From Comamonas sp. lk (GTDB lineage: Bacteria; Pseudomonadota; Gammaproteobacteria; Burkholderiales; Burkholderiaceae_C), in the NCBI RefSeq assembly GCF_900564145.1, contig NZ_UOOB01000001.1, positions 3,412,754 to 3,476,753 of the forward strand: a stretch of DNA of 64,000 nucleotides, written 5' to 3'. This document shows, in pieces, positions 40,828 to 51,907 of the stretch (its first letter is position 1; each line of letters opens with the position of its first letter). The position numbers were made by a program, and so were the translations under genes. The notes below the pieces were generated by a model. The model did not search any database. It had not been told where the DNA came from and was given only the letters and a program-made list of their open reading frames with translations.

Positions 40828-43800
40828 TTAACCCAACCACTTGCGCGCGTTGCGCCACACGCGCAGCCATGGGCTGAATTCGGACTTGTCACCCGAAGTC
40901 CAGCTCATCTGCACGTTGCGGAATACGCGCTCGGGGTGGGGCATCATGGCCGTGAAGCGGCCGTCGGCCGTGGTCACAGCGGTCAAGCCACCGGCAGAGC
41001 CGTTGGGGTTGAACGGGTACTGTTCGGTAGGCTGACCAAAGTTGTCTACATAGCGCATGGCGCCAATCACCTGATCCGGGTTGCCACGGAACTTGAAGTT
41101 GGCATAGCCCTCGCCGTGAGCTACGGCGATGGGCAGACGCGAACCGGCCATGCCTTGCAGGAACAGGCTGGGCGATTCCAGCACTTCCACCATGGACAGA
41201 CGCGCTTCAAAGCGGTTGCTCTGGTTTTGCGTAAAGCGCGGCCAGTCCTGTGCACCGGGAATGATGTCGGCCAGTTCGGCAAACATCTGGCAGCCGTTGC
41301 ACACGCCCAGACCGAAGGTGTCCTGGCGGCCGAAGAAGGCCTGGAACTGCTCGGACAGGCGATCGTTGAAGGTGATGGAGCGCGCCCAGCCAATGCCGGC
41401 ACCCAGAGTGTCGCCATAGCTGAAACCGCCGCAGGCCACGACACCGGCAAAGTCCTTGAGCTGCGCACGGCCCGACTGCAGATCGGTCATGTGCACGTCC
41501 ACCGCGTCAAAGCCGGCCTCGGTGAAGGCATAGGCCATTTCCACGTGGGAGTTCACGCCCTGCTCACGCAGCACGGCCACGCGGGGTCGTGCTGCATTCA
41601 GCGACGGCACGGCCACGCCAGGCTTGGCGGCCACGTTGATAAAGGGCGCGGCCACATTCTCTTGCGGATCGAAGGTCAGCTGCACATGCATGCCCGGGTC
41701 GTTCGCCACGCCAGCGGCGGCGTGCTCGCTATCGGCACAGACCGGGTTGTCGCGCTGCTGAGCAATCTTCCAGCTCACGGCATCCCAGACCTGATGCAGA
41801 TCGCTCAATGTGGCGCCAAACACCTTCTTGGCATCGCGCCAGACCTGCAGCTCGCCCTTGCCCATTTCCACGGGCGAGGATGCGGGGCGTGTCTTGCCCA
41901 CGATGTGGCTGCATGTGGCCAGGCCATGCTCACGCAGGGTCTGCAGCACTTCGGCGCGGTCGGCCGTCTTGATCTGCAGCACGGCGCCCAGTTCTTCGTT
42001 GAACAGTGCGCGCAGCGTCAGATCTTCGCGGCGGCCGGAGACCTGGTTGCCCCAGTTCTTGCCTTCGCCGCTGTCCATGCGGCTGTCGGAGATGCCGTCG
42101 CCTTCGGTGATCAGCATGTCCACATTCAGCGCCACGCCCACATGACCGGCAAAAGCCATTTCGGCCACGGTGGCCAGCAGGCCGCCGTCACCCTTGTCGT
42201 GGTAGGCCAGGATCTGGCCCTTGGCGCGCAGTGCATTCACTGCGTCCACCATGGCGATCAAGTCCTTGGGCTGGTCCAGATCCGGCGTTTCGTTGCCGGA
42301 CTGATTGAGCACCTGACCGATGATGGAGCCGCCCATGCGCATCTTGCCGTGCGACAGGTCGATCAGCACCAGGGTGGTGTCTTCTTCGGTGGCGTTCAAC
42401 TGAGGTGTCAGCGTGGTACGCACATCGTCGATGCTGGCAAAGCCGGTGATGATCAGGCTGACGGGCGAAGTCACCTTCTTGGTCACGCCGTTCTCGTTCC
42501 ACTGCGTGCGCATGGACAGGCTGTCCTTGCCTACGGGAATCGAGATGTTCAGCGCCGGGCACAGCTCCATGCCCACGGCCTTGACGGTGGCGTACAGGTC
42601 GGCGTCTTCACCGGCTTCGCCGCAAGCAGCCATCCAGTTGGCCGACATCTTGACCTTGCTCAGCTCGATGGGCGCAGCCAGCATATTGGTGATGGCTTCG
42701 GCCACGGCCATGCGGCCCGAGGCAGGAGCGTTGATGGCCGCCAGCGGCGTGCGCTCGCCCATGGCCATGGCTTCGCCCTTGAAGCCCTGGTAGTCAGCCA
42801 GCGTCACGGCCACGTCGGCCACAGGCACTTGCCAGGGGCCGACCATCTGGTCGCGGTGGGTCAAACCACCCACGGCGCGGTCGCCGATGGTAATCAGGAA
42901 GCGCTTGGAAGCCACGGTGGGGTGCGCCAGGACGTCAATGACTGCCTTTTCCAACGGCACGCCGGTCAGGTCGATAGCGGGCAGCTCGCGCACCACCGTC
43001 GTCACGTCCTTGACCATCTTGGGCGGCTTGCCCAACAGCACGTTCATGGGCATGTCGACCGGGAACTTCTGGTCGCCCGACTCCACAGCCGTGTCTTCCA
43101 GCACCAGCTGACGCTCTTCGGTGGCCGTGCCGATCACGGCAAACGGGCAGCGCTCGCGCTCGCAGAAAGCGGTGAACTGGGCCAGCGATTCGGGCGCAAT
43201 CGCCATCACATAGCGCTCTTGCGATTCGTTGGACCAGATTTCCTTGGGTGCCAGGCCGGACTCTTCCAGGTTGACCTTGCGCAGATCGAAGCGTGCGCCA
43301 CGGCCGGCATCGTTGGTCAGCTCGGGGAAGGCATTGGACAGGCCGCCCGCGCCCACATCGTGGATCGCCAGGATGGGGTTGGCCGCGCCCTGCTGCCAGC
43401 AGTGGTTGATGACCTCCTGCGCACGGCGTTCAATTTCGGGGTTACCGCGCTGCACCGAGTCGAAGTCCAGTTCGGTGGCATTGGTGCCGCTGGCCATGGA
43501 GCTGGCCGCACCGCCGCCCATGCCGATGCGCATGCCGGGGCCGCCCAGCTGGATCAGCAGCGTGCCGGCAGGGAACAGAATCTTTTGGGTCTGTTCGGAG
43601 TCGATCACGCCCAGACCGCCGGCGATCATGATGGGCTTGTGGTAGCCGCGGGTGATATCGCCGACTTGCTGCTCGTATTCGCGGAAATAGCCGGTCAGGC
43701 TGGGACGGCCGAATTCGTTGTTGAAAGCCGCGCCACCCAGCGGGCCTTCGATCATGATCTGCAGCGGGCTGGCAATGTGCTCGGGCTTGCCGACTTCGCT

Positions 43801-44913
43801 GCCCCAGAGCTTAGAGACCGTAAAGCCGGTCAGGCCGGCCTTGGGCTTGGAGCCGCGGCCAGTGGCGCCTTCGTCACGGATTTCACCGCCGTTGCCGGTG
43901 GAAGCACCGGGGAAGGGCGAGATGGCCGTGGGGTGGTTATGTGTTTCCACCTTCATCAGCACATGGTTGATGGCGCTTTGCTTTTGATAGCTGGGAGCGT
44001 TTGTACCTTCTGCGCCTGCGGCCGATACGCCTTCAAACGGGGCGATGAAACGCTCCACCTGATGGCCTTCCATGATGGAGGCATTGTCCGAGTACGCCAC
44101 CACCGTGTGCTGGGGCGAGACGGCTTCGGTGTTGCGGATCATGCCGAACAGCGATTTTTCCTGGGCCACACCATCAATGGTGAAGTTGGCATTGAAGATC
44201 TTGTGGCGGCAGTGCTCGGAGTTCGCCTGAGCGAACATCATCAGCTCCACGTCGGTGGGGTTGCGCTTCAAGCCCTTGAAAGCATTTTCCAGGTACTCGA
44301 TCTCGTCTTGCGCCAGCGCCAGACCCCACTGCTTGTTGGCTTTCTCCAAAGCAGCAGCGCCACCGCCCAGCACATCCACAAACTCCATGGGCGCGGCTTG
44401 CAGGGCAGAGAACAGCTTTTCCGCTTCGGCGCGGGTGGCGAAGACCGATTCCGTCATGCGGTCGTGCAGCAAGGCGGCGATCTGGGCCGTTTGCTCGGCC
44501 GACAGCTCGGGCGAGTGACCCAGAACATTGCCCAGCAGGCCGCTCTTGAGGCTGACGCGGTATTCGGTGATGCGCTCCACGCGAAACACGTTCAAGCCGC
44601 AGTTGCGGGCAATGTCGGTGGCCTTGGAAGCCCAGGGCGAGATCGTGCCCAGGCGGGGGGTGACCACAAAGGCCGCGCCCTCGCTGCCACCTTCAAAGGG
44701 GTCGCCATAGGTCAAGAGCGCCGAAAGGCGCTCTTGCAGCTCAGGCGCAGGAGCAGCGGCTGAAGCGCCTCCCTCTGTAGCCACCAGATGCACAAAGCGC
44801 GCGCAAACGCCTGTGATCTTGGGGTGGATGGCGACCAGGTCGGTCAAAAGCTGTTGGGCGCGGAACGAGCTCAGGGCGTTTCCACCCTCAAACTGTGTCA
44901 GATGCAAGGTCAC
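40828..44913 (-). CDS. purL: Phosphoribosylformylglycinamidine synthase, single-chain
   Basis: The product has 1361 residues from a GTG at 44913. It joins an N-terminal PurS-like part, two ATP-grasp-like synthase repeats ([56 protein letters not shown]) and a C-terminal glutamine amidotransferase with the nucleophile in [10 protein letters not shown] (about residue 1205) and MPHPERVFR. It converts FGAR, Gln and ATP to FGAM in purine synthesis. Residues about 303-312 ([10 protein letters not shown]) are an insert not found in E. coli PurL and are encoded by a short repeat. It is monocistronic with its own terminator. Confidence 0.96.
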   Translation of the reverse strand: MTLHLTQFEGGNALSSFRAQQLLTDLVAIHPKITGVCARFVHLVATEGGASAAAPAPELQERLSALLTYGDPFEGGSEGAAFVVTPRLGTISPWASKATDIARNCGLNVFRVERITEYRVSLKSGLLGNVLGHSPELSAEQTAQIAALLHDRMTESVFATRAEAEKLFSALQAAPMEFVDVLGGGAAALEKANKQWGLALAQDEIEYLENAFKGLKRNPTDVELMMFAQANSEHCRHKIFNANFTIDGVAQEKSLFGMIRNTEAVSPQHTVVAYSDNASIMEGHQVERFIAPFEGVSAAGAEGTNAPSYQKQSAINHVLMKVETHNHPTAISPFPGASTGNGGEIRDEGATGRGSKPKAGLTGFTVSKLWGSEVGKPEHIASPLQIMIEGPLGGAAFNNEFGRPSLTGYFREYEQQVGDITRGYHKPIMIAGGLGVIDSEQTQKILFPAGTLLIQLGGPGMRIGMGGGAASSMASGTNATELDFDSVQRGNPEIERRAQEVINHCWQQGAANPILAIHDVGAGGLSNAFPELTNDAGRGARFDLRKVNLEESGLAPKEIWSNESQERYVMAIAPESLAQFTAFCERERCPFAVIGTATEERQLVLEDTAVESGDQKFPVDMPMNVLLGKPPKMVKDVTTVVRELPAIDLTGVPLEKAVIDVLAHPTVASKRFLITIGDRAVGGLTHRDQMVGPWQVPVADVAVTLADYQGFKGEAMAMGERTPLAAINAPASGRMAVAEAITNMLAAPIELSKVKMSANWMAACGEAGEDADLYATVKAVGMELCPALNISIPVGKDSLSMRTQWNENGVTKKVTSPVSLIITGFASIDDVRTTLTPQLNATEEDTTLVLIDLSHGKMRMGGSIIGQVLNQSGNETPDLDQPKDLIAMVDAVNALRAKGQILAYHDKGDGGLLATVAEMAFAGHVGVALNVDMLITEGDGISDSRMDSGEGKNWGNQVSGRREDLTLRALFNEELGAVLQIKTADRAEVLQTLREHGLATCSHIVGKTRPASSPVEMGKGELQVWRDAKKVFGATLSDLHQVWDAVSWKIAQQRDNPVCADSEHAAAGVANDPGMHVQLTFDPQENVAAPFINVAAKPGVAVPSLNAARPRVAVLREQGVNSHVEMAYAFTEAGFDAVDVHMTDLQSGRAQLKDFAGVVACGGFSYGDTLGAGIGWARSITFNDRLSEQFQAFFGRQDTFGLGVCNGCQMFAELADIIPGAQDWPRFTQNQSNRFEARLSMVEVLESPSLFLQGMAGSRLPIAVAHGEGYANFKFRGNPDQVIGAMRYVDNFGQPTEQYPFNPNGSAGGLTAVTTADGRFTAMMPHPERVFRNVQMSWTSGDKSEFSPWLRVWRNARKWLG
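43981..44007 (-). repeat. Short repeat (copy I) inside purL
   Basis: The reverse complement reads GGTACAAACGCTCCCAGCTA then TCAAAAG, matching copy D (ATAAGCGC-N4-AGCTATCAAAATA). It is in frame and encodes GTNAPSYQK in a surface loop before the conserved LMKVETHNH block. Confidence 0.6.
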
Positions 44914-45089
44914 TTGGCGGCCTGTTTATGTGAAGGCTGGTGAAGAGCGCCACGGCCGGCCTCTGCGTGAGAGGGCCAGACCAAGGCGCTGAATCGGTGA
45001 ACCTCGGATTTTAACTTGCCTAGCACTAACCCTGGGTCTCACGTCCACAAGCCCTGCATGTTCACGCCCGCAATGGGATAATTCCGGCC

Positions 45090-45902
45090 ATGAGCATCAC
45101 ACTGAAGACTCCCGAAGACATCGAGCGCATGCGCGTGGCAGGCCGTTTTGCTTCGGATGTGCTGGACTACATCACCCCCCACATCAAAGCCGGCATCACC
45201 ACGCAGCAGATCGACGATTTGTGCGCCGAACGCATGGCCCAGCAAGGCACCAAGACCGCCTGCCTGGGTTACCAGCCGCCGGGCATGACGCCCTTCCCGG
45301 CCTATGTCTGCACCTCGGTCAACCATGTGGTCTGCCACGGCATTCCCAATGACAAGCCTTTGAAGAAGGGCGATATCGTCAATGTGGACGTGACCATCAT
45401 CACCGACGACGGCTGGTTTGGCGACAACAGCCGCATGTTCATCATCGGCGAGGGCACGATTGCTGCCAAACGCCTGTGCCAGCTCACGTTTGAAGCCATG
45501 TGGAAGGGCGTGCAGCAGGTCAAGGCCGGTGCCACCCTGGGCGATGTGGGCCATGCCATCCAGACGTTTGCCGAAGGCCACAACCTGTCCGTGGTGCGCG
45601 AGTACTGCGGCCACGGCATCGGCCAGGTGTTCCACGACGAGCCCCAGGTGCTGCATTACGGCCGCCCCGGCGAAGGCGTGCGACTGGAAGAAGGCATGGT
45701 CTTCACCATCGAGCCCATGCTCAATCTGGGCAAGCGCGACATCAAGGCCATGCCCGACGGCTGGACCGTGGTCACCAAGGACCGCAGCCTGACCGCCCAA
45801 TGGGAGCTGATGCTGGCCGTCACCAAGACCGGTTATGACGTGCTGACCTGGTCGGACGGCTCGCCCACGCCGCCGGACTTCATCACCGCCATCCGCACCT
45901 GA
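45090..45902 (+). CDS. map: Methionine aminopeptidase, type I
   Basis: The product has 270 residues. It shows TTQQIDDLCAERM, SVNHVVCHGIPNDKPLKKGDIVNVDV with the first metal Asp, GDNSRMF with the second, GHGIGQVFHDEPQV with the metal His and FTIEPML and TAQWELMLAVT with the two Glu ligands. It removes the initiator methionine from new proteins, next to peptide deformylase in the same pathway (def lies 5 kb away). GATAAT lies 7 nt before the ATG and no ribosome-binding site is present, so the mRNA could be leaderless. It ends at a strong terminator. Confidence 0.95.
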   Translation: MSITLKTPEDIERMRVAGRFASDVLDYITPHIKAGITTQQIDDLCAERMAQQGTKTACLGYQPPGMTPFPAYVCTSVNHVVCHGIPNDKPLKKGDIVNVDVTIITDDGWFGDNSRMFIIGEGTIAAKRLCQLTFEAMWKGVQQVKAGATLGDVGHAIQTFAEGHNLSVVREYCGHGIGQVFHDEPQVLHYGRPGEGVRLEEGMVFTIEPMLNLGKRDIKAMPDGWTVVTKDRSLTAQWELMLAVTKTGYDVLTWSDGSPTPPDFITAIRT

Positions 45903-45924
45903 AGCCCGACCTGCACTGAACACC

Positions 45925-45965
45925 ACATGCCGCACCTCCCCCCAAGGGAGTGCGGCATGTTTTTT
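45925..45965 (+). terminator. Intrinsic terminator of map
   Basis: ACATGCCGCAC and GTGCGGCATGT form an 11-bp stem followed by TTTTT, 22 bp after the stop. Confidence 0.9.
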
Positions 45966-46079
45966 GCATGTCTTTGGTGAATTCACCGGCACGGTTTCTA
46001 ATGGGCGAGCACTGCATCGCTGGCCTGCACAATAGGAGCTGCCTGCCTATGCCTTGTTGAACCGAATCCCCTGCTGCGC

Positions 46080-48716
46080 ATGACCTCCCCTGCTTCCCAC
46101 CCGACTCCCTCCCCTGACGAGCCTTCGCTGGAGCAGCTGCGCGAGCGCTATCGTGAAGACAAGGCCAGGCAGATTGCACTGCTCAAGAACTCCGCGCTGG
46201 GTCGGCGCAGCGTGCGCGGGGTCTTGCACCATTTCAGTGAATTGGCCGACGGCCTGCTGCGCAAGCTTTGGCAGCGGGCCGATATTCCGGCGCAGGCCGC
46301 GCTGGTGGCGGTAGGTGGTTTTGGCCGCGCCCAGCTGTTTCCCTATTCGGATATCGATGTGCTGGTGCTGTTGCCCACCGAGCTGCAGCAGAGCGCAAAC
46401 GAAGCGCTGACGCAGCGCATGGAGCAATTCATCAGCAGTTGCTGGGATGCGGGACTGGAGATCGGCTCCAGCGTGCGCAGCATAGAAGAGTGCTTGCAGG
46501 ACGCCGCCGAGGATTTGACGCTGCAGACCGCCATGCTGGAATCGCGCCGTATCTGCGGCAATGCAGCGCTGTTTGAGGACTACCAGAGCCGGTACCGGGC
46601 CCAGCTGGACCCTCAGGCTTTTGTGGAGAGCAAGCTGCTGGAGATGCGCCAGCGCCATGCCAAGCATGATTTCACGCCCTACGCGCTGGAGCCCAACTGC
46701 AAGGAATCGCCCGGCGGTCTGCGCGATCTGCACACCATGCTGTGGCTGGCCAAGGGCGCGGGCTTTGGCAACAGCTGGCGCGAACTGGCGGAAAAAGGCC
46801 TGATCACTCCGTTCGAGGAGCAGCAGCTTGACGCCAACGAAGCCCTGCTCAGCCTGATCCGCGCCCGCCTGCACGCCGTAGCGGGCCGTCATGAGGACCG
46901 GCTGGTGTTTGACTTGCAGACCACCGTGGCCGAGGCTTTTGGCTATAGCTCCACCACGCCCGAAGGCAAAAAGCTGGCCATGCGCGCCAGCGAGACGCTG
47001 ATGCGCCATTACTACTGGGCGGCCAAGGCCGTGACCCAGCTGTGCCAGATCGTGCGCATGAGCATAGAGGAGCGGCTCAACCCCAGCTCCTATGAGCCGA
47101 TTGCCCTGAACGAGCGCTTTTACGAGAAGGCCGGCACCATCGAAGTCGCCAGCGACGATCTGTATGAACGCGAGCCACATGCCATTCTTGAGACTTTTCT
47201 CATGTATGAGCACAACGAGGGCTTCACCGGACTGTCCTCGCGCACGCTGCGGGCGCTGTATGGCACGCGCGATCTGATGGATGCGGCCTTCAGGCGCGAT
47301 CCGGTCAACCGCGCCACCTTCATGAAGATCCTGCAGCAGCCGCGCGGCATCACCCATGCCATGCGGTTGATGAACCAGACTTCGGTGCTGGGCCGCTATC
47401 TCTGGCCGTTTCGCCGCATCGTGGGCCAGATGCAGCACGACCTGTTTCACGTCTACACGGTGGATCAGCACATTCTCATGGTGCTGCGCAATGTGAGGCG
47501 CTTTTTCATGGCCGAACATGCGCACGAGTATCCGTTTTGCTCCCAGCTGGCCGGCGGCTGGGACAAGCCCTGGATTTTGTATGTAGCCGCCCTGTTTCAC
47601 GATATCGGCAAGGGCCGTGGCGGCGACCATTCCGTCATCGGTGCCGTCGAAGTCAAGCGTTTTTGCCGCGCCCATGGCATTGCCAAGCCCGATGCCGAGC
47701 TGATCGAATTTCTGGTGCGCGAGCATCTGACCATGAGCCAGGTGGCGCAAAAACAGGACTTGTCCGATCCCGAGGTCATCAAGGCCTTTGCCCAGCGCGT
47801 GGGCAATGAACGCCATCTCACGGCCCTGTATCTGCTGACCGTGGCCGATATCCGCGGCACCAGCCCCAAGGTCTGGAGCGCCTGGAAGGGCAAGCTGCTG
47901 GAAGACACCTACCGCCTGACGCTGCGCGTGCTGGGCGGCCGCGCACCCGATGCGGCTGCTGAAATCGAAGCCCGCAAGCGCGAGGCCCTGGTGCAGCTGG
48001 CGCTGTCGGCCCAGCCTTTCGAGTCGCACAAAAAACTCTGGGAAACGCTGGACGTGAGCTACTTCATGCGCCACGAAGCAGCCGATATTGCCTGGCACAC
48101 CCGCCATATCTCGCGCCATGTGGGTTCGGACAAGCCTGTGGTGCGTGCCCGCCGCTCGCTGGCCGGCGAAGGCCTGCAGGTGCTGGTCTATGCGCCAGAC
48201 CAGGCCGATCTGTTTGCCCGCATCTGCGGCTATTTCGACCGCGCGGGCTTTTCCATTCTCGATGCCCGCGTGCACACGGCCCACAACGGCTACGCCCTAG
48301 ACACCTTCCAGGTGATTGCCCCGGCCATGCAGGAGCAGTACCGCGAGCTGATGCACATGATAGAGAGCGACCTCGCGCAAACGCTGGTACGCGGCGGGCC
48401 GCTGCCCGAGCCTTCGCGCCGGCGCATTTCGCGCCGGGTCAAGAGCTTTCCTTTCGCGCCACGCGTGCTGCTGCGCCCCGATGAAAAAGCCCAGCACTGG
48501 CTGCTGGCCATCTCGGCATCGGACCGTGCGGGCTTGCTCTACATCATCGCCCGCATCCTGGCCCAGCACGGACTGAGCGTGCAGCTGGCCAAGATCAGCA
48601 CTCTGGGCGAGCGCGTGGAAGATACCTTTCTGATCGAAGGCGCCGAGCTGCAGGACAACCAGCAGCAGCTGCGCATAGAAACCGAGCTGCTCAAAGCGCT
48701 GTCCCTCAACGCCTGA
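46080..48716 (+). CDS. glnD: Bifunctional [protein-PII] uridylyltransferase / uridylyl-removing enzyme
   Basis: The product has 878 residues. The nucleotidyltransferase motif is [20 protein letters not shown] (about 79-98), the HD phosphohydrolase domain carries [16 protein letters not shown] (about residue 505), and two ACT domains follow (about 695-770 with [20 protein letters not shown], and 800-878 with [19 protein letters not shown]). GlnD adds UMP to PII proteins when glutamine is low and removes it when glutamine is high, setting nitrogen control. It stands between map and a nucleobase permease, both with terminators. Length and domain order are standard. Confidence 0.95.
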   Translation: MTSPASHPTPSPDEPSLEQLRERYREDKARQIALLKNSALGRRSVRGVLHHFSELADGLLRKLWQRADIPAQAALVAVGGFGRAQLFPYSDIDVLVLLPTELQQSANEALTQRMEQFISSCWDAGLEIGSSVRSIEECLQDAAEDLTLQTAMLESRRICGNAALFEDYQSRYRAQLDPQAFVESKLLEMRQRHAKHDFTPYALEPNCKESPGGLRDLHTMLWLAKGAGFGNSWRELAEKGLITPFEEQQLDANEALLSLIRARLHAVAGRHEDRLVFDLQTTVAEAFGYSSTTPEGKKLAMRASETLMRHYYWAAKAVTQLCQIVRMSIEERLNPSSYEPIALNERFYEKAGTIEVASDDLYEREPHAILETFLMYEHNEGFTGLSSRTLRALYGTRDLMDAAFRRDPVNRATFMKILQQPRGITHAMRLMNQTSVLGRYLWPFRRIVGQMQHDLFHVYTVDQHILMVLRNVRRFFMAEHAHEYPFCSQLAGGWDKPWILYVAALFHDIGKGRGGDHSVIGAVEVKRFCRAHGIAKPDAELIEFLVREHLTMSQVAQKQDLSDPEVIKAFAQRVGNERHLTALYLLTVADIRGTSPKVWSAWKGKLLEDTYRLTLRVLGGRAPDAAAEIEARKREALVQLALSAQPFESHKKLWETLDVSYFMRHEAADIAWHTRHISRHVGSDKPVVRARRSLAGEGLQVLVYAPDQADLFARICGYFDRAGFSILDARVHTAHNGYALDTFQVIAPAMQEQYRELMHMIESDLAQTLVRGGPLPEPSRRRISRRVKSFPFAPRVLLRPDEKAQHWLLAISASDRAGLLYIIARILAQHGLSVQLAKISTLGERVEDTFLIEGAELQDNQQQLRIETELLKALSLNA

Positions 48717-48718
48717 GC

Positions 48719-48750
48719 ATTTTTCATAGCAGCAAGCGCTTTATCAATAA
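48719..48750 (-). repeat. Short intergenic repeat (copy E)
   Basis: The reverse complement reads TTGATAAAGCGCTTGCTGCTAT, then GAAAAA. It follows the glnD stop by 3 bp. Confidence 0.55.
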
Positions 48751-48772
48751 GATCTGCGCCTTGATTTGAGCC

Positions 48773-48806
48773 AAAAAAAAGCCGCTACCCCATCAAGGAT
48801 AGCGGC
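48773..48806 (-). terminator. Intrinsic terminator of the NCS2 permease gene
   Basis: GCCGCTA and TAGCGGC flank a 12-nt loop; on the minus strand eight T follow. Confidence 0.75.
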
Positions 48807-48855
48807 CCAATACACGGCAGGGCCTGCACCCTGCCGCGCGCACTTTCTCGTCAAC

Positions 48856-50343
48856 TCAGTGTCCGTGTGCAGCCACGGGAAGAATCGGCACTTCCTTGCC
48901 ATCCTTGTCATAGACCTTGCCGCCCTCCACGCGGTCGCCATCGGCCAGCGCATCCAGCACCGTCTTGCTCAAGGCGCGGCCGTAGCCGGCTTCAAACACG
49001 GAGGGCTGATCGGAATTACCCCGCTTGAAGTGGTTAAAGACCAGGTTCAAGGTCACGGCCACCAGCGCTGTGGCACTGATACCGGAGTGGAAAATCGTGG
49101 CAAACCATTCGGGGAACTGGTCATAGAACTTGGGTGCAACCACCGGCAGCAGGCCTGCGCCTACCGAGGTAGCCACAATGATCAGGTTCATGTTGTTGGT
49201 GTATTCCACCTTGGCCAGGGTACGGATGCCGCTGGCAGCCACGGTGCCGAACAGCACCAGGCCTGCACCGCCAAGCACCGAGGGCGGCACACAGGCCACG
49301 ATGCGACCCATGATGGGCAGCACGCCAAACACGATCAGGATCAGGCCGCTGAATGCCACGACATAGCGGCTCTTGATGCCCGTCACCGCCACCAGACCCA
49401 CGTTCTGGGCAAAAGCGCTCTGGGTGAAACCGCCAAAGATCGGGGCAACAATGCTGGAGAGCATGTCGGCACGCAGACCGTCACCGAGGCGGCGACCGTC
49501 CACAGGGCTGCCCACAATCTCGCCCACCGCGAGGACGTCGGCCGAGGTCTCGACCAGGATGACCAAAATCACGATGAACATGGAAATGGTGGCCGCCATG
49601 TTGAAAGTGGGCCAGCCGAAATGCAGGGGCGCTGGCATGGCCATGACCGGGCCGTTGAACACCTGCGAAAAATCGGCCTTGCCCATGATGACTGCCGCCG
49701 CCGTGCCCACCAGGATCGCCACCAGAATCGAGAGGCGCGACAGCGTGGCACTGCCCAGTTTGCTGAACAGCAGCACCATGAACAGCGACAGACCTGCCAG
49801 GCCCACATTGCCCATGCTGCCGTAATCGGGCGAGGAAGCATTGCCCCCCATGGCCCAATGCGCCGCCACAGGCATCAGAGACATGCCGATCACGGTGATC
49901 ACGCAGCCATTGACCAGTGGTGGAAAGTATTTGGTGATGCGCGAAAACACGGGGGCGATGACCAGTCCCAGAACCGAGGCATACATCACCGCGCCCAGGA
50001 CGCCGCTGATACCGCCACCGGTATGCAAAATGCTCACCATGGTGGCCACACCGGCAAAGGACACGCCTTGCACCAGGGGCAGGCGGCAGCCAAAAAACGG
50101 CAGGCCCAGAGTTTGCAGCAAGGTGGCCACGCCGCCCATGAACAGACAGGCTGTTACCAGCAAACCAGCATCGGCGGCCGACATGCCCGCAGCCTCGGCC
50201 ACGATCAGCGGCACGGCGACGATGCCGCCGTACATGGTCAGAACATGCTGCAAGCCATACATCAGGTTGGCTGCAACACCCAGGTTTTCGTCCTCTGGCC
50301 TTGACACGCTTTGGCCTTGCGACGATCCGGTGTGATCGCTCAT
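48856..50343 (-). CDS. NCS2 (NAT) family nucleobase permease, purine/xanthine-urate type
   Basis: The 495-residue product starts at 50343 after GGAGA. It has about 12-14 membrane segments with the family signature QNVGLVAVTGIKSRYV and the substrate/proton site around ILVETSADVLAVGE. MYGGIVAVPLIVAEAAG and LPLVQGVSFAGV are typical of xanthine/uric acid carriers (XanP/UacT side of the family) rather than UraA. It should import purine bases by proton symport. It is monocistronic. A palindromic TTTGTATACAAA about 190 bp upstream may be a GntR-type operator. Substrate is inferred from family resemblance only. Confidence 0.88.
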   Translation of the reverse strand: MSDHTGSSQGQSVSRPEDENLGVAANLMYGLQHVLTMYGGIVAVPLIVAEAAGMSAADAGLLVTACLFMGGVATLLQTLGLPFFGCRLPLVQGVSFAGVATMVSILHTGGGISGVLGAVMYASVLGLVIAPVFSRITKYFPPLVNGCVITVIGMSLMPVAAHWAMGGNASSPDYGSMGNVGLAGLSLFMVLLFSKLGSATLSRLSILVAILVGTAAAVIMGKADFSQVFNGPVMAMPAPLHFGWPTFNMAATISMFIVILVILVETSADVLAVGEIVGSPVDGRRLGDGLRADMLSSIVAPIFGGFTQSAFAQNVGLVAVTGIKSRYVVAFSGLILIVFGVLPIMGRIVACVPPSVLGGAGLVLFGTVAASGIRTLAKVEYTNNMNLIIVATSVGAGLLPVVAPKFYDQFPEWFATIFHSGISATALVAVTLNLVFNHFKRGNSDQPSVFEAGYGRALSKTVLDALADGDRVEGGKVYDKDGKEVPILPVAAHGH

Positions 50344-50785
50344 CGTTGTCTCCTTGTCCTTCTAACGCTCTGAAGGGCTCTTAAGGCCCTCTATTCCACT
50401 TCCCGCAGTGCACACTGCGCGCATCACGGCCACCTGGAACGATTTCAAGAAATCGCGCGGATGCCACCGCCATACCGATGACCTCAATGCTGCCTAGCAA
50501 TGTACGTGCATTGCGCGTCAAAATTGTCTACAGTTTTGTATACAAAGAGCTGACCGGAACGGAGAATCAAGGGAAAATACCTAGCCAAATCAAGGATTTC
50601 GCTGCGCGCTCAGGCTATTGAGGCGATGTGGATGGTGTTAGATGCGCGGACAGCAATGAAGCGCGCAAGACGGCGCCCCTCCAGGAAGCAAACCGTGCGC
50701 TGGAGCCGCGTTGCACGACGCCAGGAAACGATCTCTATATATAGAGCAGCCTGCACCCGCTGCTGTCCGGTCGCGGCAATGGAGC
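50344..50785. other. 442-bp gap between def and the permease gene
   Basis: Both flanking genes are on the minus strand. It contains the permease promoter region and a likely operator pair (50524-50546). The part near def (50600-50785) shows no terminator that I trust and no convincing small gene. Confidence 0.5.
50524..50546. promoter_or_regulatory. Paired TTGT-N2-ACAA sites, candidate GntR-type operator
   Basis: TTGTCTACAG (50524-50533) and the perfect palindrome TTTGTATACAAA (50535-50546) lie side by side with centres 12 bp apart, about 180-200 bp upstream of the permease start. TTGTATACAA is a common core of FCD-type GntR operators. The regulator is not in the window. Confidence 0.4.
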
Positions 50786-51325
50786 TCAATCTTCCTCGGC
50801 AGCATTGATCCCGGGAAAAAGCACCTCGGTAAATCCGAACTGGCTGAAATCCCTCATCCGCATGGGATACAGCTGGCCCCAGAGGTGATCGCACTCATGC
50901 TGCACCACGCGCGCATGAAAGCCGTCCACCATCCGGTCTATGGGGTCGCCATACACATCAAAGCCGGTATAGCGGATCCGGTTCCAGCGCGGCACCATGC
51001 CGCGCATGCCGGGCACCGACAGGCAGCCTTCCCAATCGAGTTGCTCCTCGTCGCCCTGCGGCGTAATGACGGGATTGATCAGCACCGTGCGCGGCACGAC
51101 CGGAGCATCGGGATAGCGGGGGTTGGCCTGCCCCGAGCCGAAAACCACCATTTGCAGATCCACGCCAATCTGGGGCGCCGCCAGCCCTGCTCCGTTGGCG
51201 GCATGCATGGTGTCCAGCAAATCCGTGAGCAGCAGATGCAAGGCATCGCTATCAAATTCGGTAACCGGCTTGGCGATGCGCAGCAAACGTGCATCGCCCA
51301 TTTTCAAGATGGCTCTAACAGTCAT
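50786..51325 (-). CDS. def: Peptide deformylase
   Basis: The product has 179 residues from the ATG at 51325. It has all three family motifs: [19 protein letters not shown] (metal Cys) and HECDHLWG (HExxH metal site and catalytic Glu). It removes the formyl group from nascent N-termini. The C-terminus ([11 protein letters not shown]) is the longer form seen in proteobacterial secondary deformylases. fmt is not adjacent, unlike the main def gene of many bacteria, so this could be a second copy. The frame is open upstream but lacks a better start. Confidence 0.93.
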   Translation of the reverse strand: MTVRAILKMGDARLLRIAKPVTEFDSDALHLLLTDLLDTMHAANGAGLAAPQIGVDLQMVVFGSGQANPRYPDAPVVPRTVLINPVITPQGDEEQLDWEGCLSVPGMRGMVPRWNRIRYTGFDVYGDPIDRMVDGFHARVVQHECDHLWGQLYPMRMRDFSQFGFTEVLFPGINAAEED

Positions 51326-51498
51326 GTTCTTTATTTCTTCAGGAAGCAAATTGCCTGGTGCTGATCGTCCCAGGCAAGCAGATCTCATATATAAAGCATA
51401 GCGCGCTACGCATGCTGCAGGCGGGCTGCCCAAAAATGCATCACCCGGGCCCGAGTCACAAAAAATTCACGATTTCCGCAGGAAATTCTCACGAACTT

Positions 51499-51527
51499 CT
51501 TTAGGGCCTCATTTTCCAGCCTATAAT
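51499..51527 (+). promoter_or_regulatory. Promoter of the tRNA-Asn array
   Basis: A perfect TATAAT (51522-51527) lies 12 bp before the first tRNA. A weak -35 (CTTTAG, 51499-51504) is 17 nt upstream. Confidence 0.55.
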
Positions 51528-51539
51528 CGAGGTCTTCAT

Positions 51540-51615
51540 TCCTCAATAGCTCAGTTGGTAGAGCGCCGGACTGTTAATCCGTAGGTCCCTGGTTCGAGCC
51601 CAGGTTGAGGAGCCA
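51540..51615 (+). tRNA. tRNA-Asn (GTT), first of four
   Basis: A 76-nt cloverleaf with encoded CCA. The acceptor arms TCCTCAA and TTGAGGA pair, the anticodon loop is CTGTTAA with anticodon GTT, and GGTTCGAGCC gives the T-loop. Identical to the next three copies. Confidence 0.97.
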
Positions 51616-51662
51616 AGAATTCCATTGCTCTGCAATCGTTCAGAGCAATCAAAACCAAATTT

Positions 51663-51738
51663 TCCTCAATAGCTCAGTTGGTAGAGCGCCGGACTGTTAA
51701 TCCGTAGGTCCCTGGTTCGAGCCCAGGTTGAGGAGCCA
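51663..51738 (+). tRNA. tRNA-Asn (GTT), second of four
   Basis: Identical to the first copy over all 76 nt. The 47-nt spacer before it contains the hairpin TTGCTCTG-CAATCGTT-CAGAGCAA. Confidence 0.97.
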
Positions 51739-51784
51739 AAATTTAACGCCTTGCAATCGTTCAAGGTATTGTCAAAAGACATCT

Positions 51785-51860
51785 TCCTCAATAGCTCAGT
51801 TGGTAGAGCGCCGGACTGTTAATCCGTAGGTCCCTGGTTCGAGCCCAGGTTGAGGAGCCA
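51785..51860 (+). tRNA. tRNA-Asn (GTT), third of four
   Basis: Identical to the other copies. The 46-nt spacer before it has the hairpin CCTTG-CAATCGTT-CAAGG, with the same loop as the first spacer but a different stem. Confidence 0.97.
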
Positions 51861-51907
51861 AAATTTAACGCCTTGCAATCGTTCAAGGTACTGTCGAAAA
51901 GACATTT

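Noticed and set aside
40936..44763. A 1275-codon open frame on the plus strand opposite purL
   Set aside because: It is a frame shadow produced by GC-rich third positions of purL; it is His/Gln/Ala-rich without any known motif.
46047..48284. A 745-codon open frame antisense to glnD
   Set aside because: Same cause: the real gene, with NT, HD and ACT domains, is on the plus strand.
50610..50894. A 94-residue minus-strand ORF upstream of the permease and overlapping the def end
   Set aside because: It overlaps def in another frame, has irregular codon use and no recognisable sequence.
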